From NCBI GenBank assembly GCA_036745415.1, contig DAIOGF010000001.1, forward strand, positions 124,001-188,000: a DNA stretch of 64,000 nt. The letters run 5' to 3'. The stretch is from CAILQE01 sp036745415 (GTDB lineage Bacteria; Patescibacteriota; Saccharimonadia; Saccharimonadales; UBA4665). Under the pieces are notes generated by a model. That model had not been told where the DNA came from. It worked only from the letters and a program-made list of their open reading frames with translations, and did no database searches. Of the stretch, positions 58,484-64,000 are shown piece by piece. The first letter of the stretch is position 1. Each line of letters opens with the position of its first letter. The position numbers and the translations under genes are program-made.

Positions 58484-60424
58484 ATGAAAAATTGGTTTAA
58501 AAATAAAAAAAACATCTTCTTAATTATTGCCTTCTTATTTTATGTCATTGGTATAATCTTAAATCCAATCATATCCACCGCCCTGCTTCTATTTCTGGCT
58601 TCATTATTTAGTCCTTACATAAAATTAGGCCTAATAATGAGACTCATCACTACCTACCTGATCTATTCCAGCACATTAATAGTGTCTGGTTTTCTTCTCT
58701 ATTTCTTACATATAAGATTTACTTTATTAATAGATTTAACTCTATTACTTTGCTTAAACGCATTGTTCATACTTAAGATCGACCGCATCTCGCTTAAAAC
58801 CAAATTAAAAGATTTATTTCCGAAAAAAGAACTTATTAGTTTAGCTGTATTTGTTTATGTTTTGGTTTCCATGGGTGGATTTTTAACTTCTCAAAATACT
58901 TTAACAAAAAGAATCGAACAAGCCGGAAGAGGAAACGATTCAGTTTCTCATCTAAGTTTAACTAATGAAATTTCCTACTTAGGCAAATACATACTTACAG
59001 CCAATGACGCACATCAAATTAAATATAACTTCCAAGGTGATTCTCCATACCCACAAGGGGCGCATTATCTAACAGCACAAGCATATCTAATAATGAATCG
59101 TAGTTCCGATGTCTATCATTCCACCTACAATAAAATTAATATATTTCTTTGGTTTAATTTATTTAATCTAGCAATTACAAGTTCACTTATTTGCTATGTA
59201 GTAATGCTATTTATTAAATCCAGTAAACTATCTATCCTTCTCTTGAGCTCTACCTTGTTTGTTTATTTCTATTCCAGCTATCTTCAATCGATGCTGCTTA
59301 CAGGTTTCTATAACGCATATACGGACATAGCGTTAATACTTCTGATAACTTACTTATTGTTTGATCTTATTAAGAATGGACTAGGCAATCTAAGATTATT
59401 TATTCTAGGTACAGTACTGCTGGCTACATCATATACGTACACGTTCTATTATCCGGCAGTAATAGTAGCCATACTACTTTTTGTATATAAAGCAAAAATT
59501 AGAACCCTGATTAATGAACATAGAGTGGGTTCGGTGGGTTTAATAACGCAGCTATCTCTGAGCGTTTTAGTTTTCATATATATATTAACGGGCAATAAAA
59601 TTAGCTCGACAAATTTTGGAGGGGGAATTATATCGATTGGTTATACTTTTTCACTCATATTAATAGTAATATCTATTTGGTATTTATATAAGAACAGAAA
59701 ATCCGAAAATCTACCTTTAATTTACATGCTTAGTGGGTCATTGGTCTGGACAATTATTTTATTTACCTACCAAGAAATTACAGTACATACAATTAGCTAC
59801 TATTCCGAAAAAGAACTTTACGTTCCTGTAACAATCTCCGTAGTTATAGTCAGCATATTCATTAGCGAGATATTTGAACTATTAAGCAAAGACAAAACTT
59901 TTCGATATAGAATAATCTATATAATTCTAGCCACTCTATCTATCTATACATTTTTATATAGTATTAATTACCAAGAAAATAATTATTTTGATACTACTTT
60001 TTATAATTTTAGGTATGTAAATATTCCTCAGTCAACTATGAAATACATAAATATAAATGGCATTAATATAAGTAATAAAACATCCTTTGATATATCTGCT
60101 TGGGTTCAAGATGGAGAACAGGAAAATATTGCATTCTTAGAGAACTGCGGATCAAATGACACGCTAATGAGCAACAGGATAGCAATGGCTGTCAGCATGA
60201 ATGGAAACTGGGCTATGCATATACTAGAAGATGATTCGACCAAAATATATGGCCAAAATTACGACAAGAACAATAAATACATTAAGTTGATTACGCAAGG
60301 ATTAGACCAAGGAAAGTCTATAACATTATTAACTGGCAGAGATGAGGCTAAATTATTTGATATGCCATTGAAATCCAATCAACAAATTATTGTAACAAAT
60401 TACGATACTTGTCGTAATTACTAG
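58484..60424 (+). CDS. Polytopic GT-C-like membrane protein
   Basis: 646 residues with about 12 hydrophobic segments, a large external loop near 120-200 with EQAGRGNDSVSHLSLTNEI and the Asp-rich TANDAHQI, and a soluble C-terminal part of about 130 residues. The layout recalls GT-C glycosyltransferases or polymerases acting on lipid-linked sugars, but no diagnostic motif could be confirmed. It starts 6 nt after the DsbA-like gene and overlaps convergently the DUF2304 gene by 4 nt. Confidence 0.6.
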   Translation: MKNWFKNKKNIFLIIAFLFYVIGIILNPIISTALLLFLASLFSPYIKLGLIMRLITTYLIYSSTLIVSGFLLYFLHIRFTLLIDLTLLLCLNALFILKIDRISLKTKLKDLFPKKELISLAVFVYVLVSMGGFLTSQNTLTKRIEQAGRGNDSVSHLSLTNEISYLGKYILTANDAHQIKYNFQGDSPYPQGAHYLTAQAYLIMNRSSDVYHSTYNKINIFLWFNLFNLAITSSLICYVVMLFIKSSKLSILLLSSTLFVYFYSSYLQSMLLTGFYNAYTDIALILLITYLLFDLIKNGLGNLRLFILGTVLLATSYTYTFYYPAVIVAILLFVYKAKIRTLINEHRVGSVGLITQLSLSVLVFIYILTGNKISSTNFGGGIISIGYTFSLILIVISIWYLYKNRKSENLPLIYMLSGSLVWTIILFTYQEITVHTISYYSEKELYVPVTISVVIVSIFISEIFELLSKDKTFRYRIIYIILATLSIYTFLYSINYQENNYFDTTFYNFRYVNIPQSTMKYININGINISNKTSFDISAWVQDGEQENIAFLENCGSNDTLMSNRIAMAVSMNGNWAMHILEDDSTKIYGQNYDKNNKYIKLITQGLDQGKSITLLTGRDEAKLFDMPLKSNQQIIVTNYDTCRNY

Positions 60425-60783
60425 CGCTTTTGTTTGTCTTTTAAAGCTATTTCTTGATTCAACTTAGTAACTTTGCCCTTAAGTTCTTCTATTTTAAATG
60501 TATGTCTAAAAGTAATATATATTAGAAATACAATTAAGCTAATCTGAATAACATCATATAGACTTAGCGGAGTACTATCACTCAATTTAGAGGATCTAAT
60601 AACATCAAAAATATATTTATTAAATATAAGACCGGTAGTTAATACAATCCAGGAAGCCAAAAGTATTATCGTACTCTTAGAACCTATTTTTCTTCTTTTA
60701 TAATTATCCATTATTCTAAAAAGGGAAAGTATTAATACTGGAGCAGTAAGATAAATTAGTACATTATATTTATTAAAAAGCAT
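60421..60783 (-). CDS. DUF2304-type membrane protein
   Basis: 120 residues with three hydrophobic segments (about 10-20, 40-57, 82-98) and a short coiled tail. The form, an ILSLFRIMDNYKRRKI-type start and a position 1 nt after a DPM1-like glycosyltransferase, matches DUF2304 proteins, which are thought to assist glycan-lipid transferases. Confidence 0.75.
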   Translation of the reverse strand: MLFNKYNVLIYLTAPVLILSLFRIMDNYKRRKIGSKSTIILLASWIVLTTGLIFNKYIFDVIRSSKLSDSTPLSLYDVIQISLIVFLIYITFRHTFKIEELKGKVTKLNQEIALKDKQKR

Positions 60784-60784
60784 A

Positions 60785-61492
60785 TTAAACGTCTCTTAAT
60801 TTCTGAGTAATTATACTCTTAATGATTCGTAATGCATTAATGCTGGTCTGGCCCTTACCTAGCGAATATGTTGTATAAATAGCATTAATTGGGATTTCTA
60901 CAATTTTAAGATTGGCTCTACCTGCCTTCCAAAGTATTTCTGAACAAAACTCGAATCCATTGGTTTTTATATCTATTTTTTCTATAGCTTTCCTAGAAAA
61001 ACCTTTTAGACCCGATTGAGAGTCTGATACTTTTACGCCCATAAAAATTGTAGTCATTATGCTAAGTAAATTATTTCCAAACTTTCTATTAATTGGCATT
61101 TTTCCTGGCTTTAACATCCTACTACCAACAACTAGATCAAACTTCGAATTCAATAATTTATTAATAATCTTAACAAGGTCCTTAGGTGCATGTTGACCAT
61201 CAGCATCTATAGTTACCGCGTATTTATATTTATTACGCTTTGCATATTCAAGACCAGTTCTTGTTGCAGCACCCGATCCCATATTAACTAAATGATTTAG
61301 TACAGTTGAATACTTCTTAGCTAATTCATAGGTTTCGTCAGAAGAGCCATCATTAACAACTATTAAATCTGTTTTAATTTCATCTAACTTCTTCAATTCT
61401 TTTTTTATATTCCTAAGGGTTTCGGATATGACTTCCGATTCATTAAATGCCGGCATAATAATTGCAACTCTATCTAATACCCTCTTACTCAT
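60785..61492 (-). CDS. GT2 glycosyltransferase (polyprenyl-phosphate mannosyltransferase-like)
   Basis: 235 residues of the GT-A fold: IIMPAFNESEVISETL, VVNDGSSDETYELA with the nucleotide-binding Asp, the DXD-like TIDADGQHAP, and the acceptor loop DSQSGLKGFSRKAI. The pattern is DPM1-like: transfers a sugar from a nucleotide to a polyprenyl phosphate. TATAAT at 61501-61506 is 8 nt before the ATG. It leads a two-gene unit with the DUF2304 protein. Confidence 0.9.
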   Translation of the reverse strand: MSKRVLDRVAIIMPAFNESEVISETLRNIKKELKKLDEIKTDLIVVNDGSSDETYELAKKYSTVLNHLVNMGSGAATRTGLEYAKRNKYKYAVTIDADGQHAPKDLVKIINKLLNSKFDLVVGSRMLKPGKMPINRKFGNNLLSIMTTIFMGVKVSDSQSGLKGFSRKAIEKIDIKTNGFEFCSEILWKAGRANLKIVEIPINAIYTTYSLGKGQTSINALRIIKSIITQKLRDV

Positions 61493-61500
61493 CTATATAA

Positions 61501-61506
61501 ATTATA
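61501..61506 (-). promoter_or_regulatory. Leaderless-type -10 box
   Basis: TATAAT 8 nt before the ATG at 61492. Confidence 0.5.
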
Positions 61507-61526
61507 TATTTAATTTGCCTAAAAGT

Positions 61527-62546
61527 TTAATTTATTAGATTAAGAATATTAACTGCAAGTTTATAGTATATTTTAAATAAATGATTAGCTAAATCTATAA
61601 ACACGTTCTTATTTATGAGCTTAGAATCAATTTGGTGGCTTAAAGTTTTAAAATATTCTAAATCGTTAATCTTTGTTAATCTATTATGAAATTTCCTTGA
61701 ACTTAAAATATTATCGAAGTTTCTCAATAAATGAACGTAGGATTCTAGCTTGAGCCTAAGTCTACCGATGAGTAATGAGTGAAATATGAGCGCCAATTCA
61801 CTAATTAATATTACAGGGGATAGTATAATCAAAATTAATATGGACCAATTCTCAATCATATAAATTATTCTATTCTTCTGAAGATTAAAATATTTTACAT
61901 CTGAAACGGTCTCTGTATAGTCATGATAAACAATTGCGTTTCTTAGGAGGGCGATTTTACCTCCATTCTTAATTATCTTTGAGCATAGATCCGTGTCTTC
62001 GTAGTACAAGAAATAATTATCGTCAAACCCTCCAACATTTATGAACGTTTCTTTATTAACCATTAGACAGGCACCAGACGCATAATTAATATCGATAATT
62101 TTTTTATTACTTTTAGTATATTTTTTTCCTAAGTCGCCACACCAAGACATCCCAGATATATGAACTTGTGTTCCATTATTGTTAATTACATTGTTTTTGG
62201 TTAACAGTAAGCCCATATAAGCTTCATGTTTTGAATCAATCTGTCTAAACTCGTCTAGGGTGCTAGACCCTATAGTTGTGTCTGGATTTAGAAAAAGGAA
62301 ATAATCTACGTAATCTTTAAGTTGATCTGCTCCTAAATTGCATGCAGCACCGAATCCAATATTCTTCTGATTAATTATCTTATGAATACCTTTAATTTTT
62401 TCTAATTTTCTGGAATTTAACTTTTTGGGATTGTTATCAATAATTAAGATTTTGTCTTTTTTATTTTTCTGAAGAATAAGTTGTTCTATAAGTTCAGTTG
62501 AATCCACTTTATCGTCATAACATACAATAATTATTCCTAAGGTCAT
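61527..62546 (-). CDS. GT2 glycosyltransferase, rhamnosyl-like
   Basis: 339 residues: IIIVCYDDKVDSTELIEQL, IIDNNPKKLN, the FLFLNPDTTIG DXD region, and YYEDTDLCSKI, which mark WbbL/rhamnosyltransferase-like GT2 enzymes. A hydrophobic segment (about 233-255) suggests membrane contact. TG-A-TACTAT (62556-62561) lies 9 nt before the ATG, and the divergent GT2 gene begins 66 nt away, so their promoters share the gap. Confidence 0.87.
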   Translation of the reverse strand: MTLGIIIVCYDDKVDSTELIEQLILQKNKKDKILIIDNNPKKLNSRKLEKIKGIHKIINQKNIGFGAACNLGADQLKDYVDYFLFLNPDTTIGSSTLDEFRQIDSKHEAYMGLLLTKNNVINNNGTQVHISGMSWCGDLGKKYTKSNKKIIDINYASGACLMVNKETFINVGGFDDNYFLYYEDTDLCSKIIKNGGKIALLRNAIVYHDYTETVSDVKYFNLQKNRIIYMIENWSILILIILSPVILISELALIFHSLLIGRLRLKLESYVHLLRNFDNILSSRKFHNRLTKINDLEYFKTLSHQIDSKLINKNVFIDLANHLFKIYYKLAVNILNLIN

Positions 62547-62598
62547 TATTTTTTAATAGTATCAGAATTAACATAGCAACAAAAACTGACCTAGAACA

Positions 62599-62604
62599 TA
62601 TAAT
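62599..62604 (+). promoter_or_regulatory. Leaderless-type -10 box
   Basis: TATAAT 7 nt before the ATG at 62612. Confidence 0.55.
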
Positions 62605-62611
62605 ATATTTA

Positions 62612-63565
62612 ATGATAAAAGTTAGCATAATTGTTCCTGTATACAACGGTTCAAAATATGTAGAGCGATGCATTAAAAGTATCGTTTATTCTAAAGATAA
62701 ATATAACGTTGAAATTATAGCCATAGATGATAAATCTAAAGATAATTCTTTAGAAGTACTGAATAAATTATCTAATAAATACAAAGATATTAAATTGATT
62801 ACTAACACTAAAAATATTGGCGTAGCAAAAACTAGAAATAAAGGAATAGAAATATCTAGAGGGGATTATTTAATTTTTCTAGATCAAGATGATTTTCTCG
62901 ATGATAATTTTATAGCCGATTACGTTGGATACATTGAGGAAGGTGTATATGATGCAGTGTTTGGTGGCTATAGAAGAATTCTAAATGGAAAAAATATTAG
63001 AAATCAGTACCCAAAACAAAGCCAGTATGGAATGCTCTTAATCACTGCGCCATGGGCAAAGATATTCAATAGAAACTTTATAATCAAAAATAATATTAGA
63101 TTTTTTGAAAACAATATTGGCGAAGATTTAATCCCAATTCTAAAAATAATAAAAAACTCCAATAATATTAAAGTAGTAAATGACATTTCGTACAATTGGT
63201 CCTATAACGAAAAGTCTGTTTCTAATACTAAGCAAAAAAATATTGATAACAATAATTTAACGAGTCTTATTTCTCTACTTAATGAAATTAATAAGATTAA
63301 ATTGCCAGTAAGACTTAGAAAATATTTCATTTTAAGAACTGCGAATTTCTACTTATACAACGCTAGTAGAACCGGCTGTAAGAATTTATCAATTAGCGTT
63401 GATAAAACTTATCAATGGCTAGAATCTAAAAATATTTTAAATCTCAATTTAGTGACACATCCACCAAGAAATGAGCTTTTGAGAGTTAAATTACTAAATA
63501 TTCTTTTATATATACTTTATAGATTAAAGCTTTTGAATATCTTTATTAATCTCTTAAATCACTAG
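62612..63565 (+). CDS. GT2 glycosyltransferase
   Basis: 317 residues: SIIVPVYNGSKYVERCIKSI, AIDDKSKDNSLEVL, FLDQDDFLDDNF with the DXD-like Asp cluster, and NIGEDLIPI near residue 165. A classical cell-surface polysaccharide GT2 with a Lys/Asn-rich, helical C-terminal part. The donor and acceptor are unknown. It overlaps the next convergent gene by 20 nt. Confidence 0.88.
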   Translation: MIKVSIIVPVYNGSKYVERCIKSIVYSKDKYNVEIIAIDDKSKDNSLEVLNKLSNKYKDIKLITNTKNIGVAKTRNKGIEISRGDYLIFLDQDDFLDDNFIADYVGYIEEGVYDAVFGGYRRILNGKNIRNQYPKQSQYGMLLITAPWAKIFNRNFIIKNNIRFFENNIGEDLIPILKIIKNSNNIKVVNDISYNWSYNEKSVSNTKQKNIDNNNLTSLISLLNEINKIKLPVRLRKYFILRTANFYLYNASRTGCKNLSISVDKTYQWLESKNILNLNLVTHPPRNELLRVKLLNILLYILYRLKLLNIFINLLNH

Positions 63566-64000
63566 ACTTGCATTTGTCGCAGTACTTGCCATTTATTCCA
63601 ACATAGAATCCCGCATTATTACAAACAGCGCATATACCCTGATTGAAGTACCCTATCTCACCTTTTAATCCAGCGCTTCGAGCCTTAGCTGCCTGAGGCG
63701 TAGATTGGTCTGTGCGCGAAATACCACAGGACCCAGCGCCACAATATTCTATGTTAACTTTATCAGAATTTATAAAGTCTTTCTTAGTCATATTGATAAA
63801 TGAGACGCCATATGTTCCCTTAATTATTTTCTTATCATCAAAATAGTTTTCAATAATTTCGTCAGATACAAACCTATCTAAAACATCTGCTGCTATTAGT
63901 GGGTTAATTTTATGCTCATGCATTTCATCTAATATACCAACAATTTTAGTCGTAATTTTTTCTTGATTAACTTTATTTATATTAGATATTTCTGAAACTC
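63546..64000 (-). CDS. Zinc-ribbon protein, 5'-partial
   Basis: Minus-strand frame open to the right edge of the window, so the start lies beyond it; the first internal Met (63923) is not taken as the start. The visible 151 residues are helical at first, then CGAGSCGI, STPQAAKARSAGLKG, and a four-Cys ribbon made of CAVC (about 110) and CDKC (near the C-terminus). No family recognised; a nucleic-acid or protein-binding zinc ribbon is the only supported module. Confidence 0.6.
   Translation of the reverse strand, partial: VSEISNINKVNQEKITTKIVGILDEMHEHKINPLIAADVLDRFVSDEIIENYFDDKKIIKGTYGVSFINMTKKDFINSDKVNIEYCGAGSCGISRTDQSTPQAAKARSAGLKGEIGYFNQGICAVCNNAGFYVGINGKYCDKCKSSDLRD

Noticed and set aside
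1..64000. Alternative genetic code with TGA as Gly
   Set aside because: TGA ends tsaE, ruvA and other genes at the expected lengths, and no conserved gene needs TGA read-through.

Overview
This window looks like a chromosomal segment of a reduced, low-GC Patescibacteria (CPR) genome, most probably Candidatus Saccharibacteria (TM7). That assignment is an inference from gene content, not from a marker tree. The points behind it are AT-rich DNA with short intergenic gaps, a short TsaB and a short TilS, a degenerate type IV pilus ATPase next to a prepilin, many small membrane proteins without recognisable homologues, and mRNAs that often start at or within a few bases of the start codon. TGA is used as a normal stop (for example in tsaE and ruvA), which argues against the recoded Gracilibacteria/Absconditabacteria. 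All five tRNAs encode their CCA end.

Layout. 1-4.1 kb: end of a YbjQ-like gene, tRNA-His, a P1B metal ATPase, a polyprenol-kinase-like membrane protein, a secreted protein and tRNA-Pro. 4.1-9 kb: rny, tsaB-tsaE, a PRC-barrel protein and recX-recA. 9-10.7 kb: a PilB-like protein without nucleotide-binding motifs, and a prepilin. 10.7-14.3 kb: yebC-ruvC-ruvA-(aldo/keto reductase)-ruvB. 14.4-20.5 kb: L,D-transpeptidase, FAD oxidase, several small membrane proteins, tRNA-Lys and a RimB-RimK pair. 20.5-25.1 kb: the heat-shock block dnaJ, dnaK, grpE, hrcA with two CIRCE operators. 25.1-31.2 kb: gmk, lepA, murJ, ftsH.

31.2-35.8 kb is a six- to seven-gene surface locus. Four small secreted proteins share one beta-rich domain that resembles a WxL domain, and they flank a membrane-anchored protein resembling the WxL-interacting DUF916 proteins. 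36-39 kb: an acetolactate-synthase-like enzyme with an aldehyde dehydrogenase. 39.1-43.4 kb is a compact cassette of phage-tail-like and glycine-rich adhesin proteins with a sulfotransferase, but no capsid, terminase or integrase. These two loci are the best candidates for an undescribed surface or host-contact system.

43.4-57.7 kb: threonine dehydratase, tilS with three CAU-anticodon tRNAs nearby (elongator Met, initiator Met, Ile2), a very small strongly promoted ORF, an FtsB/DivIC-like protein, dus, an ABC exporter, murC, aspS and a CBS-domain membrane protein. 57.8-64 kb: a DsbA-like protein and a cell-surface glycosylation cluster (GT-C-like membrane protein, DUF2304 protein, three GT2 glycosyltransferases), ending in a partial zinc-ribbon protein.

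Regulation visible in the DNA: HrcA/CIRCE control of hrcA-grpE and dnaK-dnaJ, a degenerate CIRCE-like site before ftsH, and about 15 genes whose -10 box lies only 6-10 bases before the start codon. Many genes inside operons instead carry Shine-Dalgarno sequences or overlap their upstream neighbour.
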